From: Jezberella montanilacus
Lineage (GTDB): Bacteria; Pseudomonadota; Gammaproteobacteria; Burkholderiales; Burkholderiaceae_B
Direction of reading: 5' to 3'
Length of the DNA: 64,000 nt
NCBI RefSeq assembly: GCF_003003055.1
Contig: NZ_PVTV01000011.1
Span: 620,001-684,000, forward strand
Below the pieces are notes generated by a model that searched no databases, was not told the origin of the DNA, and saw nothing but the letters and a program-made list of their open reading frames with translations. Each line of letters starts with the position of its first letter. Position 1 is the first letter of the stretch. Positions 8,835-19,137 of this stretch are shown here, piece by piece. Both the position numbers and the translations under genes were made by a program.

Positions 8835-9479
8835 TTAGTATTCAACGGGAACAGGATCAAGGCTGCGCCATAGGTACCACGTCGCTACCGTGCGCCAGGG
8901 CTGCCAAGCTTGCGAGACTTCTCTCGCCTCGAAGCGTGAAACTGGCTCACCGCTGAAGTAGTGTAACGAAATTGCTTTTAGCAAACCTACATCGTCAAGC
9001 GGTAAGACGTCGGGCCGTTGCAAATTAAAAATAAGAAACATTTCTGCCGTCCAGCGACCGATTCCCCGAATGGCGGTTAACTCGCCTATGACATCTTCGT
9101 CATCCATAGACGACCATTTCTGAGGATGCACAAGCTTATCGGAGAAGTGGACCGATAGATCGAGAATGTATTCTGCTTTGCGTTGCGACAAGCCGCAGCC
9201 ACGCAAACTCACTAGACCTGCCTTCTGCACGCTGGCAGGACTCGGTCGCTTGCCGCACTGCAACTGAAATTTCGCCCAAACAGAGTCCGCTGCTTTAACG
9301 GATATCTGTTGCCCGACAATCGATCGGGCAAGGGTTACAAATGGATTGCCGCGATTACGCAACCAGATATCAGGATGTTTCGGAATAATTTTGCGCAAGA
9401 TGCGATCTCGCTTCATCAGATGCGCGATCGATTCATCCCAATAGTCGGGCTTGAGGTCAGAGCTTGTGGTGATAGCCAT
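8835..9479 (-). CDS. DNA-3-methyladenine glycosylase II-like (HhH-GPD) protein
   Basis: 214 residues with the helix-hairpin-helix-GPD fold of AlkA-type base-excision enzymes. The N-terminal part has FVTLARSIVGQQIS (about 47-60); the hairpin LTAIRGIGRWTAEMFL spans about 135-150; the catalytic Asp lies in LPLDDVGL at about 162-163. There is no iron-sulphur Cys cluster, so it is of the AlkA rather than MutY/Nth type. It lacks the N-terminal domain of E. coli AlkA, as is usual for the short bacterial form. It should remove alkylated purines such as 3-methyladenine. It lies between cysS and accA on the same strand with small gaps. Confidence 0.9.
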   Translation of the reverse strand: MAITTSSDLKPDYWDESIAHLMKRDRILRKIIPKHPDIWLRNRGNPFVTLARSIVGQQISVKAADSVWAKFQLQCGKRPSPASVQKAGLVSLRGCGLSQRKAEYILDLSVHFSDKLVHPQKWSSMDDEDVIGELTAIRGIGRWTAEMFLIFNLQRPDVLPLDDVGLLKAISLHYFSGEPVSRFEAREVSQAWQPWRTVATWYLWRSLDPVPVEY

Positions 9480-9503
9480 TGAGATTTTGCTTGTTCTTTC
9501 TTC

Positions 9504-10994
9504 TTATGCTCGGCGCCACTGTGTCATACCACCAGGCTTGTCGTCCAGTTCTACCCCGGCAGATTTCAGTGTCGCACGAATCTGGTCGGCTTGGGCGAAA
9601 TTTTTGGCTAACTTGGCTTCGGCGCGAGCTTTGATCAACGCCTCTATTTCACGCTCTGTCAGGGCCTGATTCGGCTCAACGCGACTTTGCTCGCCCTGCT
9701 CTGCAAACTCTTCCATCGCACGGCGACTATAGCGGGTTGCGCTCTGAAAGTACGTCGCTGGGGCTCGTTGCAACAGGCCCAGAAGACTAGCCAAGGCTTT
9801 CATTTGCGAGGTAATGGCACCATCCTGATCCCGATTAGCCTGTGTAGCGAGTTCAAATAAGGCAGCCACTGCACCCGCTGTATTGAAATCGTCGTTCATG
9901 GCGTCACGAAAGGCGTGTGCGCTTGGCGAGGACCAATCTATCGTGACTGCGGTGTCAGCAGGCGGCACATTTTGCAAAGTTTGGTAGAGCCGATCCAAGG
10001 CACTTTGCGCGTCAACCAGATTATCAGGCGCATAGTTTTGCTGGCTTCGATAATGATTACGGACGATAAAAAATCGCAACATCTCGGCTTCGCGCGGATT
10101 CACTTCGTACGCAGCAGTGTTACCAGTCTGATCCGGCATCGAAATCGTTTGTCGTATGGTCTTGAAATTGCCCAAAGATTTGGACATTTTTTCGGCATCC
10201 ACCATCAACGGGCCGCAGTGCATCCAGGTATTTGCCAAGATCCCACCGAAAGCACCTTCGGTCTGAGCGATTTCGTTCTCGTGGTGCGGGAACTTTAAAT
10301 CTGGCCCACCACCATGTATATCCAGAGGGATACCGAGTAGGGCTTTGCTCATGGCTGAACATTCAATATGCCAGCCAGGACGCCCCCAACCATAGGCTGA
10401 ATCCCACCGAGTGTCTTCCGGCTCAGTGGGTTTGGCTGCTTTCCATAAAACAAAATCCATGGGATCGCGTTTGTTGACTGACACGGCAATGCGCTCGCCT
10501 GCACGCAGATCATCCAGGGATTTACCCGATAATTTACCGTAGCCCTCAAATTCTCTCACCGCAAAATTAACGTCACCATCTTCGCTTTGATAGGCCAGAC
10601 CATTCTGTTCAAGGCGCTCGATGATGGATAACATATCGCCCACGTATTGCGTGGCTCGGGGCTCATGGTCAGGGGCGTGAACCCCAAGTGCGCGCTCATC
10701 GGCATGCATGGCGTCAATATAAAACGATGTGACCTGGCTGATTCGCTGGTCGGTTTCAACCGCTTTTTTGATGATTTTGTCATCAATGTCGGTTATGTTG
10801 CGTACATAATTGACATTTAAGCCACTAACACGCAGCCAGCGCTGAATCACATCAAAGCTAACCATCATGCGAGCGTGGCCCAGATGGCAGTAGTCATAAA
10901 CAGTCATGCCGCACACGTACAAGCCGGCCTGACCGGGGATCACAGGAACGAAAGGACGTTTAGTTCGCGACAATGAGTCGTATATTTGCAGCAT
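9504..10994 (-). CDS. cysS: Cysteinyl-tRNA synthetase
   Basis: 496 residues, slightly longer than E. coli CysRS (461). Class I signatures are HLGHARM (HIGH motif, about residues 37-43) and KMSKSLGNF. The zinc site is formed by Cys of YVCGMTVYD near residue 28, Cys of [10 protein letters not shown], and His/Glu of [12 protein letters not shown]. The C-terminal DALR-type helical part is present, ending [12 protein letters not shown]. The charging substrate is cysteine; cysE, which begins cysteine synthesis, lies further right. It heads the minus-strand run to lysC and is divergent from the TPR gene at 11076, with an 81-base shared upstream region. Confidence 0.97.
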   Translation of the reverse strand: MLQIYDSLSRTKRPFVPVIPGQAGLYVCGMTVYDYCHLGHARMMVSFDVIQRWLRVSGLNVNYVRNITDIDDKIIKKAVETDQRISQVTSFYIDAMHADERALGVHAPDHEPRATQYVGDMLSIIERLEQNGLAYQSEDGDVNFAVREFEGYGKLSGKSLDDLRAGERIAVSVNKRDPMDFVLWKAAKPTEPEDTRWDSAYGWGRPGWHIECSAMSKALLGIPLDIHGGGPDLKFPHHENEIAQTEGAFGGILANTWMHCGPLMVDAEKMSKSLGNFKTIRQTISMPDQTGNTAAYEVNPREAEMLRFFIVRNHYRSQQNYAPDNLVDAQSALDRLYQTLQNVPPADTAVTIDWSSPSAHAFRDAMNDDFNTAGAVAALFELATQANRDQDGAITSQMKALASLLGLLQRAPATYFQSATRYSRRAMEEFAEQGEQSRVEPNQALTEREIEALIKARAEAKLAKNFAQADQIRATLKSAGVELDDKPGGMTQWRRA

Positions 10995-11075
10995 GTCAGA
11001 TCATCTAAAAAGCCCTAGCTTAAAAGCAGGGCTAAAATGCGGATCGGAGAGTATAGCAACTGAGGATGTGTCGAA

Positions 11076-12032
11076 TTGAATCTGCACCTTAAAACTGGTT
11101 TTTATCTGGGCCTGATGGTTGCGTTAAGTTGCGGGTGGACCAGCAGCCACTCGCAGAGCTCAACAACAAGCACCTACCAAAGTAGCGAATCCACTAGCCA
11201 GCAGCAGAGCTATGGCACCAATCAAAGCAATGATCCCGCCTACGGAAACAACCCAGCTGCGGCGGGCGGTCTTATTAAAGATTTAAATCCAATCAATTCG
11301 CTCAATGGTATGTCAGGTAGCGATGGATCGAAAATACCATACATCCCTCGCAAGCAATATTCTGAAATCTACGGTGAAATACCGCCTGAAAAAGGCTGGA
11401 AAGCCATGGCGACTGTGCTCGACTCGATCGCTCCGGCAACTGACACCCGCCTACCCCCCACCGCGACAGACCTGACTACCCGCTTCCAGTATCTTCTCGA
11501 TAATCAGCGTTACGCCGAGGCATTGAAAGAAATCGAAGATCGCTTAGCTGCTGAAAAACTTCGTAAATCTCCCGGGACGGATGTCCAGTTGATGTTCTTG
11601 TACGCCCGTGCGCTGGCGCTTGTCGGCAAGATGCCTGAAGCAGAGGATGTTTATCAAAAGATGACCGTTCAGTTTCCTGAACTGCCTGAACCCTGGAACA
11701 ACCTGGCTACTCTTTACGTCAAGCGCGGGCAGCTGGATCAAGCGCGGCGTGCACTTGAAATGTCTCTGATGATCAATCCGACTTACGGGATGGCACAAGC
11801 CAATCTAGGGGACATTAATTTGCTGTTGGCAATCCGTGCCTACGAAGTCGCTGCAGCCAGCAAAGTTGAGGGTGTTGGGGCAAAAATACAAATCGCCGAA
11901 CTGATTGCCAACCCACGACTATCTGGTGCCCGTGAATTAAGGTCGGCTCGATCAGTTTCACAAAAAAACATCAGCATCTTGACCGCTGTTGATGGCTTTC
12001 TCAGACAAAATTACATCAGCCAAAGATTTTAA
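11076..12032 (+). CDS. Exported tetratricopeptide-repeat protein
   Basis: 318 residues. The frame opens with TTG at 11076; GAGGA lies about 9 bases upstream and an in-frame stop lies just before it, so TTG is the only available start. A signal peptide (about residues 1-27) is followed by a low-complexity Ser/Thr/Gln/Asn stretch to about residue 65, then a linker and at least three TPR units from about residue 130 (ARALALVGKMPEAEDVYQKM, LPEPWNNLATLYVKRGQLDQARRALE, INPTYGMAQANLGDI). TPR proteins of this type act as assembly scaffolds in the periplasm. It lies six bases before the cyclophilin gene, so a shared transcript and a role in envelope protein folding are likely. The specific partner is unknown. 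Confidence 0.85.
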   Translation: MNLHLKTGFYLGLMVALSCGWTSSHSQSSTTSTYQSSESTSQQQSYGTNQSNDPAYGNNPAAAGGLIKDLNPINSLNGMSGSDGSKIPYIPRKQYSEIYGEIPPEKGWKAMATVLDSIAPATDTRLPPTATDLTTRFQYLLDNQRYAEALKEIEDRLAAEKLRKSPGTDVQLMFLYARALALVGKMPEAEDVYQKMTVQFPELPEPWNNLATLYVKRGQLDQARRALEMSLMINPTYGMAQANLGDINLLLAIRAYEVAAASKVEGVGAKIQIAELIANPRLSGARELRSARSVSQKNISILTAVDGFLRQNYISQRF

Positions 12033-12038
12033 TTCCCT

Positions 12039-12695
12039 ATGATCCAGCAAGCTATCAGATGTAATCATCTGCGCAACATTTTTCTGGCTATCGCAGCAGC
12101 AGCCGTGATAGTGGTCACCGGCTCGGCAAGCGCGGCAGACAGCTTTCCAATTTCAACCTCGAACTCATCAAAAGGTAAAAGTCCCATGAGCAACCATCCA
12201 CGTGTCCTGATATCGACCAATTACGGTGACATGATCATCACCGTTGACACAGACAAAGCGCCAAAAACAGCGGCTAATTTCTTGGCGTATGTAAAAGATG
12301 GCTTTTATGACGGCACCATTTTTCACCGTGTCATTGATGGTTTCATGATCCAGGGCGGCGGATTTGATGCCACCATGAAACAAAAGCCGACCCAGCCACC
12401 CGTAGAAAACGAAGCGAATAACGGCTTAAAAAATAACAAATACACCTTGGCGATGGCGCGTACGAGTGACCCGCACTCAGCAACAGCTCAGTTTTTTATC
12501 AATGTAGCCAATAACGATTTCCTGAACTTCAGTGCGCCGACGACTCAAGGTTGGGGCTATACCGTCTTTGGTGAAGTGACGGAAGGTCAAGATGTTGTCG
12601 AAAAGATCAAAGCAGTCAAGACCGCTAACAAAGGCCCTCACCAGAACGTTCCCGTCGAAAACGTGACGATCACCAGGGCAGCGCCTCTTGAATAA
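12039..12695 (+). CDS. ppiB: Cyclophilin-type peptidyl-prolyl isomerase with signal peptide and internal cytosolic start
   Basis: 218 residues. The cyclophilin core ([41 protein letters not shown]) catalyses proline cis-trans isomerisation. Its N-terminus is peculiar. Residue 50 (ATG at 12186) starts [15 protein letters not shown], which is how cytosolic PpiB proteins of Bordetella-type bacteria begin, and AAAGG lies about 10 bases before it. The 49 codons upstream encode a clean signal peptide ([20 protein letters not shown], cut near ASA-AD) and a Ser-rich linker. Many relatives carry a periplasmic ppiA followed by a cytosolic ppiB; this gene looks like the PpiA leader joined to PpiB. Either the long form is exported, or both starts are used. 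It overlaps lpxH by 8 bases. Confidence 0.85.
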   Translation: MIQQAIRCNHLRNIFLAIAAAAVIVVTGSASAADSFPISTSNSSKGKSPMSNHPRVLISTNYGDMIITVDTDKAPKTAANFLAYVKDGFYDGTIFHRVIDGFMIQGGGFDATMKQKPTQPPVENEANNGLKNNKYTLAMARTSDPHSATAQFFINVANNDFLNFSAPTTQGWGYTVFGEVTEGQDVVEKIKAVKTANKGPHQNVPVENVTITRAAPLE

Positions 12696-13488
12696 AATCG
12701 TCCTCACCGGCTCTGTCTGGCTGGCGTCTGATGTTCATCTGGGGGCAAACACGCCTGCTACCTCTGAGGCCTTTAGAGAGTTTCTCAAACTGGCCGCTGC
12801 AGAGGCCGATGCGTTATTGCTACCGGGCGACATTTTCGATGCCTGGATCGGCGACGATGTGGCGCAAATGGCGCCTGCTTGGCTCGTGCAAGATTTAATG
12901 GCTTTAAAGCTACTCGCCAGCAAAATACCAGTCTGGCTGGGTCGCGGTAACCGTGATTTTTTAATGGGTGAGGCGCTGGCGAGCGGCTTGGGTGCAAAAT
13001 TGTTGCCAGATCAAGCGCTGATTGAAACCAGTGCGGGGACTATTCTGCTCAGCCATGGCGACGAGTACTGTGTCGACGATACTGCGTACCAGCAGTTTCG
13101 GGCAATGGTGAGAAACCCACTATGGCAAGCTGGCTTTTTAGCTAAACCAATACCCGAGCGACTCGCCATCGCTGCGCAAGCGCGTGGTGAAAGCATGGCT
13201 GCCAACCAGCAAAAGACCAGCGAGATCATGGATGTCAACGAGCAGGCGGTGAGCCAAGCCATGCAAACTACCGGGGTGAGCTTGATGATTCACGGCCACA
13301 CTCATCGTCCGGGACGCAACATTCTCTCGATCGACGGCAAACGTTGCGAACGTTGGGTTTTGCCGGACTGGGAGTGCGATCACGTGGCTGACGGTCAAAC
13401 CCCGCGCGGTGGCTGGCTGGTTATTGATGAGGACGGGTTAGCGCTTTATGACTTGGCAATGAACGATGAGGGCAATGGCGATCACTAG
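12688..13488 (+). CDS. lpxH: UDP-2,3-diacylglucosamine diphosphatase
   Basis: 266 residues. It cleaves UDP-2,3-diacylglucosamine to lipid X in lipid A synthesis, at the inner face of the cytoplasmic membrane. All five calcineurin-like metal motifs are visible: SDVHLG (Asp15, His17), [11 protein letters not shown] (Asp48), GNRDF (Asn88), SHGDEYC (His123) and HGHTHRPG (about 209-216). The frame begins with TTG at 12688 inside the end of the cyclophilin gene, an overlap of 8 bases that suggests translational coupling. A second, different member of this superfamily lies at 47951 and probably has another job. Confidence 0.93.
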   Translation: MNKIVLTGSVWLASDVHLGANTPATSEAFREFLKLAAAEADALLLPGDIFDAWIGDDVAQMAPAWLVQDLMALKLLASKIPVWLGRGNRDFLMGEALASGLGAKLLPDQALIETSAGTILLSHGDEYCVDDTAYQQFRAMVRNPLWQAGFLAKPIPERLAIAAQARGESMAANQQKTSEIMDVNEQAVSQAMQTTGVSLMIHGHTHRPGRNILSIDGKRCERWVLPDWECDHVADGQTPRGGWLVIDEDGLALYDLAMNDEGNGDH

Positions 13489-13515
13489 TCGCCACTTCGT
13501 CTCGTTGGGTTTCAA

Positions 13516-14352
13516 CTAAGCGCGCGCGTAAAGTAACAGCCCAACGATCACCCCCAGCACGATCCGATACCAAGCGAATAATCGATACGTATGGCGCGAT
13601 ACAAAAGCTAGCACGGCTCTGACAATAATCAGTGCACTGAAAAACGCTGCTATAAACCCAACCACAATCGCAAGTAAATCGTGCTGCGACAACGCGCTCG
13701 CATGCTTGTAACTGTCATAAGCTGCAGCTGCCAACATGGTTGGCATCGCCAGAAAAAACGAAAACTCAGTTGCTGTTTTGCGCTGAATCCCCATCATCAT
13801 GCCTCCGATGATGGTTGCCCCCGCTCTTGACGTGCCGGGAACCATTGCCAGGCACTGGGCAAAGCCAACCATCAAGGCCTGCCTCCAGGACACTTCTTCG
13901 AGTCGGTTAGCAATGACAGGCATACCGGGTGCCTTGCCCGCGCCACGATCACGTTCGACCCAGAGCATAATCACGCCACCGACGACAAGCGTCACCACCA
14001 CGACCGCGGGGTTGAAAAAGAGCTCTTTGATCTTTTTAATAAAGATAAAACCAATAATCGCCGACGGTAAAAAAGCAATAATCAAATTGCGGGTAAACGC
14101 AAGTTCTACCGGATCGCGCTTGAAGGTACCGCCGATCAACTGAAACAGTCGCTGCCTGAAAATCCACATGACGGCCAGAATCGACCCCAACTGAATAACC
14201 ACTTCAAAAACCTTGTCAGCAGACGAGGCGAACTCAATGAAGTCACCAACAATAATCAAATGACCAGTGCTTGATACGGGCAAAAACTCAGTTAGCCCTT
14301 CGACAATACCGAGTAAAAAAGCTTTGATTAGTTGTACATTCAGTTCGGTCAA
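13516..14352 (-). CDS. uppP: Undecaprenyl-diphosphatase (BacA type)
   Basis: 278 residues with about eight membrane segments. It dephosphorylates undecaprenyl diphosphate so that the lipid carrier for peptidoglycan and O-antigen can be reused. The two active-site motifs are [16 protein letters not shown] at about residues 18-33 and [14 protein letters not shown] near 170-183. It starts within the last codons of the upstream TerC/CBS gene (ATGA overlap of 4 bases), so the two are translationally coupled. It is convergent with lpxH. Confidence 0.95.
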   Translation of the reverse strand: MTELNVQLIKAFLLGIVEGLTEFLPVSSTGHLIIVGDFIEFASSADKVFEVVIQLGSILAVMWIFRQRLFQLIGGTFKRDPVELAFTRNLIIAFLPSAIIGFIFIKKIKELFFNPAVVVVTLVVGGVIMLWVERDRGAGKAPGMPVIANRLEEVSWRQALMVGFAQCLAMVPGTSRAGATIIGGMMMGIQRKTATEFSFFLAMPTMLAAAAYDSYKHASALSQHDLLAIVVGFIAAFFSALIIVRAVLAFVSRHTYRLFAWYRIVLGVIVGLLLYARA

Positions 14353-15932
14353 GATTGTTCTCCAGCTAACGCAGTTGAGTCTTCAGATATTTTCTCGATG
14401 AGCACTTGGGCGATTCGACGGCCATCAATCTGTTTCACTGAAAACCTGAAGACCCCATGCGGTTGTCCCTTAAATTCGCACGCATCCCCAGGAGACGGTA
14501 ATTGGCCGAATCGTGATAGCAGGTAGCCGGCGAGTGTCGTGTAATCCTCATCGTCATCGACCAGCCCTTCTGTTTCGAGAACCTGCTCAAGATGATGCAG
14601 ATCAGCGGCTCCGTCCACTCGCCAACGACCCGCCCCATCAGCAACAATATCGGGGAGTTCGTCCTCGTCAGGAAACTCACCTGCAATCGCCTCGAATACG
14701 TCGATCGGTGTCACCAGACCTTGTATGGTGCCGAATTCATCTGACACCAACACTAGTTGGCCTCGTGAACGTTTGAGCGTATCCATCAGGCGGATAATAC
14801 CAATCGTGTCATGCACGACAATCGGTTCGCGTAGATGATCGCGTTTAATGACACCCTCAGTGATGAGATCGGCCACCATATCTTTGGCTCGACCGATGCC
14901 AACGACTTCATCGAGCGACCCTCGGCACACAGGAAAAAAACTGTGAGGGGTCCGAGTAATTTGGTCTCGCAGTAATGAAGGATCTTCATCCAGATTGATC
15001 CAGGACACTTCAGTTCTGGGAGTCATGACTGAATGTACGCTTCGTTCAGCTAGCGTCAATACGCCGCTGACCATGTTGCGCTCCTCTACCCCGAAGGTCA
15101 GGCCTGGCAATTGAGTCGAATCGACCGGTACATCTTCGGGCACCTCATCCGGCAATCGTTTGCCCAACAACTTCAAAACTGTCTCAGCCGTTCGTTCTCT
15201 CATCGGACGACGGGCTTCAAGCTTGATACCGTTTCTGCGGGCAACCTGATTGAGGAATTCGACCACCACTGAAAAACCAATGGCTGCATACAAATAGTCT
15301 TTGGGCAGCTTGATACCAAAACTTTCGGCGAGCAAGGCAAACCCGATCATCAACAAAAAACCCAGGCACAGAACCACGACCGTCGGGTGCTCATTGATGA
15401 AACGCGTCAGTGGCTTTGCAGCAAGGATCATGACCACCGTCGCGGCAATCATGGCGGTGATCATAATCAACACATGATCGACCATTCCCACGGCCGTAAT
15501 GACTGAGTCGATCGAGAACACCGCATCCAGCACCACAATCTGAGTCACAATCACCCAGAAGCTTGCATAGACGCGCGAACGAGTCGGCCCCTGCTGTGCA
15601 CCTTCAAGGCGCTCATGAAGCTCCATGGTACCTTTAAACAGCAGAAACAAGCCTCCCACCATCAGGATTAAGTCGCGACCTGAGAAATCAAACGCCCCCA
15701 CGGAAAGCAACGGCTCTTTGAGTTGTACCAACCAAGCGATTCCGAACAACATCAGCAGGCGCAATAGGAGCGCAAAAGACAAGCCGATAAACGTAGCCCG
15801 ATCGCGTTCCGCGGGCGGCAGTTTATCGGCCAGTATGGCGATGAAAATCAGGTTGTCGATACCGAGAACAATCTCGAGAACGATTAGGGTAATGAGGCCG
15901 ACCCACTGCGTGGCGTCAAGCAGCCACTCCAT
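14349..15932 (-). CDS. TerC-family membrane protein with CBS pair and CorC/HlyC C-terminal domain
   Basis: 527 residues. The first about 240 form the TerC-type membrane domain with seven or so helices and acidic membrane motifs ([36 protein letters not shown]). A CBS domain pair follows from about residue 300 ([26 protein letters not shown]), then a transporter-associated CorC_HlyC domain at the C-terminus ([20 protein letters not shown]). The architecture matches YoaE/YegH-like proteins of E. coli. Members of the TerC family are linked to manganese or other metal export; the exact substrate of this branch is not settled. It overlaps uppP by 4 bases. Confidence 0.88.
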   Translation of the reverse strand: MEWLLDATQWVGLITLIVLEIVLGIDNLIFIAILADKLPPAERDRATFIGLSFALLLRLLMLFGIAWLVQLKEPLLSVGAFDFSGRDLILMVGGLFLLFKGTMELHERLEGAQQGPTRSRVYASFWVIVTQIVVLDAVFSIDSVITAVGMVDHVLIMITAMIAATVVMILAAKPLTRFINEHPTVVVLCLGFLLMIGFALLAESFGIKLPKDYLYAAIGFSVVVEFLNQVARRNGIKLEARRPMRERTAETVLKLLGKRLPDEVPEDVPVDSTQLPGLTFGVEERNMVSGVLTLAERSVHSVMTPRTEVSWINLDEDPSLLRDQITRTPHSFFPVCRGSLDEVVGIGRAKDMVADLITEGVIKRDHLREPIVVHDTIGIIRLMDTLKRSRGQLVLVSDEFGTIQGLVTPIDVFEAIAGEFPDEDELPDIVADGAGRWRVDGAADLHHLEQVLETEGLVDDDEDYTTLAGYLLSRFGQLPSPGDACEFKGQPHGVFRFSVKQIDGRRIAQVLIEKISEDSTALAGEQS

Positions 15933-16009
15933 TGAGGGCTCCAGTAGTGACTAAGAAGGTAAATGTAAACGAAAAAAGCTGCAATTTAAAAAACGACAGC
16001 TCAATCGGG

Positions 16010-16816
16010 TCAAACGACTTTAGGTGCGTCAAGCGAAACCAAGCTTAACATCTGGATAAAAATCTTTGGTGAGGCTGCCAGCACGTTACCCTCTTGTAGC
16101 CAGGTTTGTTCTCCTTGCAGATCCCCGACGAGGCCACCCGCTTCGAGCACAAGCAAACTTGCTGCAGCCATATCCCATTGCTGCAAGCCCAGGCCACAGA
16201 AACCGTCAAGGCGGCCTGCGGCAACATAGGCCATATCGAGAACTGATGAACCGGTGCGACGAACACCCGCGCAGGATTTGCTCATTTCGGCAAACCGTCC
16301 CGTTAAGGCAGCTTCAGGCCCAGCAGAGCCGGGCCAATAACCGCCTAACAATGCATCGTGGAACTTTAGTTGCGAACTGACACGGATCCGGCGGTCATTT
16401 AGAAACGCACCGCCGCCGCGGCTCGCAGTAAACAATTCGTTGCGCGCGGGGTCATAAATGACCGCTTGTGATATCTGGCCTCGTTGCCGCAGCGCAATAG
16501 ATATCGCGTACGTCGGAAAGCCATGAATAAAGTTGGTCGTGCCATCAAGCGGATCGATGATCCATTCGTTATCAGCAACCGAGCCTTCCGTCTGCGCACC
16601 GCTCTGACCAGACTCTTCAGCCAGAAAGGCATGGTCAGGATAGGCGTCACTGAGAACTTCGATAATGGCAGCTTCAGCGGTTCGATCGACTTCCGTGACA
16701 TAATCTCGGGGACCTTTGCGTGCGACTTGAAGTCTGTCGAGATCAAGGCTGGCGCGGTTAATAATCGTGCCGGCGCGCCGGGCCGCCTTGATGGCGGTAT
16801 TAAGCATCGGATTCAT
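16010..16816 (-). CDS. suhB: Inositol-1-monophosphatase (SuhB)
   Basis: 268 residues, the usual length. Metal-dependent phosphatase hydrolysing myo-inositol monophosphate; the E. coli protein also binds RNA polymerase in rRNA antitermination complexes. Metal-binding signatures are EESG (Glu67-68), DPLDGTTNFIHGFP (Asp88, Asp91) and WDMAAASLLVLEAGG (Asp near residue 220). It is divergent from trmJ with a 39-base gap, an arrangement common in Burkholderiales. Confidence 0.95.
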   Translation of the reverse strand: MNPMLNTAIKAARRAGTIINRASLDLDRLQVARKGPRDYVTEVDRTAEAAIIEVLSDAYPDHAFLAEESGQSGAQTEGSVADNEWIIDPLDGTTNFIHGFPTYAISIALRQRGQISQAVIYDPARNELFTASRGGGAFLNDRRIRVSSQLKFHDALLGGYWPGSAGPEAALTGRFAEMSKSCAGVRRTGSSVLDMAYVAAGRLDGFCGLGLQQWDMAAASLLVLEAGGLVGDLQGEQTWLQEGNVLAASPKIFIQMLSLVSLDAPKVV

Positions 16817-16855
16817 GTGCGTCTTTCATTTTGTCAGGCTAAAACAGGATTTTAG

Positions 16856-17650
16856 TTGGTTTCTGATTTTCAACGCGTTCGCTTCGTCATGACCGAGCCC
16901 AGCCACCCTGGTAACGTCGGGTCAGCTGCTCGCGCAATCAAGACAATGGGCTTCCAGGAGTTGGTGCTCGTCAACCCCAAGATTGGACAAATATCGATCC
17001 AACCTGAGGCTGTAGCGCTTGCGAGTGGCGCCTCGGATGTACTTGAAAACGCAGGTATTTATAAACAACTGGGAGATGCATTAGCTCCCGTAACCCTCTC
17101 TTTTGCGCTCACCGCCAGATCACGCGACCTCGGCCCGCCAGCTTGCGATATCAGACAAGCGGCAATACTCGCAAAAAAACATCTCGTAGAGCATCCAGAG
17201 GGGATCGTCGCAATGGTTTTTGGGACCGAAAGGTCCGGCTTGACGAACGAACATATCGATCTATGTCATCGGGTTTGCCATATCCCCGCGAATCCTGAGT
17301 ACAGCTCGCTCAACGTCTCACAAGCAATGCAACTGGCGGCATGGGAAATCCGCTACGCGCTCACGAATGAGACCACACATAGCGCTCTGCCAGTGAAACC
17401 TGACGTAAGTGAGCACAAGGATCCAGGGCGTAAGCCAGCAACGAGTGATGCCATCCAAGCATTGTTGGCTCACTTAGAGCAAGCCTTGATTGAAGTGCAA
17501 TTTCTGGATCCCGAACATCCTAAAAAGCTCATGCCTCGCATGCGTCATTTGTTCAATCGGCTAGCCCTGACTCAGGATGAAGTCGATATGTGGCGGGGGG
17601 TCTGCACTGCTATGATTAAAACTGCAAGTCATAACGCTAGTCAAAAATAG
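16856..17650 (+). CDS. trmJ: tRNA (cytidine/uridine-2'-O-)-methyltransferase TrmJ
   Basis: 264 residues of the SpoU/TrmH (SPOUT) class, methylating the ribose of residue 32 in tRNA anticodon loops with S-adenosylmethionine. The N-terminal motif [20 protein letters not shown], then [16 protein letters not shown] and [17 protein letters not shown], forms the trefoil-knot cofactor site. The C-terminal helical extension ([15 protein letters not shown]) is typical of TrmJ rather than TrmL. The start is TTG at 16856, with AGGA six bases upstream; no ATG would keep the conserved N-terminus. Confidence 0.93.
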   Translation: MVSDFQRVRFVMTEPSHPGNVGSAARAIKTMGFQELVLVNPKIGQISIQPEAVALASGASDVLENAGIYKQLGDALAPVTLSFALTARSRDLGPPACDIRQAAILAKKHLVEHPEGIVAMVFGTERSGLTNEHIDLCHRVCHIPANPEYSSLNVSQAMQLAAWEIRYALTNETTHSALPVKPDVSEHKDPGRKPATSDAIQALLAHLEQALIEVQFLDPEHPKKLMPRMRHLFNRLALTQDEVDMWRGVCTAMIKTASHNASQK

Positions 17651-17729
17651 AACTCAGAGACAACAATACCTGCTTAGCGAGCGGGTTAATCGTTTAGCCT
17701 GTCATGCAGTGCGCTACGATCGGAACACT

Positions 17730-18470
17730 ATGTTTAAAACACTTCGCGAAAACATTGATTGCATTCTTGAGCGGGATCCCGCGGCGCGCAGCAAGCTCGA
17801 GATTCTGACCTGTTACCCAGGACTGCACGCGGTGGTCGCCCACAGACTGGCCCACCACTTATGGGGCGCTGGCTTTTTCTGGCTGGGGCGAGTGGTCTCC
17901 CATTTATCAAGAATCCTGACTGGGATTGAGATCCATCCGGGTGCCAAGATTGGACGTCGTGTGTTTATCGATCATGGCTTCGGGGTTGTGATCGGTGAAA
18001 CTGCAGAGATCGGTGACGATTGCACGATTTATCAGGGTGTCACGCTGGGCGGTACGAAACTCTACAAAGGTGCAAAACGTCATCCAACTTTGGGAAAGGG
18101 CGTTGTCGTCGGCGCCGGGGCGCAAGTGCTCGGGGGATTCGAGGTGGGTGATGGCGCTCGTATTGGATCGAACGCTGTGGTCGTTAAACCAGTCCCGGCT
18201 GGCGCAACGGCTGTCGGCAATCCAGCACGGGTTATTGAGGCGGATGAGTCCGAACATGGTTTGAAACCAAGCACGGATACACCCGCCTACGCGGTTGATC
18301 CGAGAGGCCCGGATCCAATTTCACAGGCTATGCAAGCACTCATCGCTCACGTGGCAGAACAAGACGCACGTATCGCCCAGCTCTGCCATGCGGTAGAAGC
18401 GATGGGTTCTCAGAAACAGACACCGCCCGACCCGATTGACACAGAAAAACTAAATAAAATGGTCGATTAA
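17730..18470 (+). CDS. cysE: Serine O-acetyltransferase
   Basis: About 246 residues from the ATG at 17730, giving [21 protein letters not shown], the usual beginning of this family; an in-frame GTG at 17709 is possible but less likely. It acetylates serine with acetyl-CoA, the first step of cysteine synthesis. The N-terminal helical domain is followed by a left-handed beta helix with [26 protein letters not shown] (about 75-100), catalytic His in this stretch, GVTLGGT, and GANVVV-type hexapeptides. The C-terminal tail after PARVIE is longer than in E. coli CysE and is where cysteine feedback usually acts. An inverted repeat overlaps its stop codon. Confidence 0.94.
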   Translation: MFKTLRENIDCILERDPAARSKLEILTCYPGLHAVVAHRLAHHLWGAGFFWLGRVVSHLSRILTGIEIHPGAKIGRRVFIDHGFGVVIGETAEIGDDCTIYQGVTLGGTKLYKGAKRHPTLGKGVVVGAGAQVLGGFEVGDGARIGSNAVVVKPVPAGATAVGNPARVIEADESEHGLKPSTDTPAYAVDPRGPDPISQAMQALIAHVAEQDARIAQLCHAVEAMGSQKQTPPDPIDTEKLNKMVD

Positions 18471-18490
18471 TTTGCCTTTAATCGACCATT
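18458..18490. terminator. Inverted repeat between convergent cysE and pcaJ
   Basis: A perfect 13-bp stem, AATGGTCGATTAA pairing with its complement, with a 7-base loop. It includes the cysE stop codon and lies six bases from the pcaJ stop. A short TTTT run follows on the plus strand. It should work as a terminator for cysE and possibly in both directions. Confidence 0.65.
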
Positions 18491-18496
18491 ACTGTT

Positions 18497-19135
18497 TTAG
18501 AAAACCAGCTCGAGTCCTGTCAAGCGTTTGAGCTCTTCCGGGCCTGCGCCCGAGACATCGTCCACCACACGAACCACCCCGCCCGGTTCAATTTGAAATA
18601 CAGCAACGTCTGTATAAACGCGTGAGACGCACTTCAAACCGGTGAGTGGGTAGGTGCATTGCTCGACCAATTTGCTTTCACCTGACTTGGTCTGCAGCTC
18701 CATCATGATGTAGACATCCTTTGCGCCGGCCGCAAGATCCATCGCGCCGCCCACGGCAGGTATTGCACCAGGCTCACCGGTAGACCAGTTAGCCAGATCA
18801 CCCCAGCGAGACACCTGGAAAGCACCCAGGACGCAGATATCGAGATGGCCGCCACGCATCATGTTGAATGAATCAGCATGATGAAAAAAGCTGCCACCCT
18901 TGAGTATGGTGACAGGTTGCTTGCCAGCATTAACGAGGTCGTAATCTTCTTCACCAGGCGCGGGCGCAGGGCCCATACCCAGCACACCGTTTTCACTTTG
19001 CAAGAAAATCTCTTTGTCAGCAGGCAAGTAATTTGCAACCTGCGTAGGTAAGCCGATACCCAGATTAACGGTCGCACCTTCAGGGATGTCTCGTGCCAGT
19101 CTCTGGGCAATTTGCTCTCGCGATATTCTTTTCAT
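18497..19135 (-). CDS. pcaJ: 3-oxoadipate/3-oxoacid CoA-transferase subunit B
   Basis: 212 residues. The catalytic glutamate lies in SENGVLGMGP (Glu48). NLGIGLPTQVANYL and FFHHADSFNMMRGGHLDICVLG are family hallmarks. With subunit A it moves CoA from succinyl-CoA to 3-oxoadipate (protocatechuate/catechol pathway) or to acetoacetate. Sequence character resembles PcaJ of aromatic degradation more than acetoacetate ScoB, but no other pca genes lie nearby, so the substrate remains open. It starts two bases after subunit A ends. Confidence 0.85.
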   Translation of the reverse strand: MKRISREQIAQRLARDIPEGATVNLGIGLPTQVANYLPADKEIFLQSENGVLGMGPAPAPGEEDYDLVNAGKQPVTILKGGSFFHHADSFNMMRGGHLDICVLGAFQVSRWGDLANWSTGEPGAIPAVGGAMDLAAGAKDVYIMMELQTKSGESKLVEQCTYPLTGLKCVSRVYTDVAVFQIEPGGVVRVVDDVSGAGPEELKRLTGLELVF

Positions 19136-19137
19136 GA

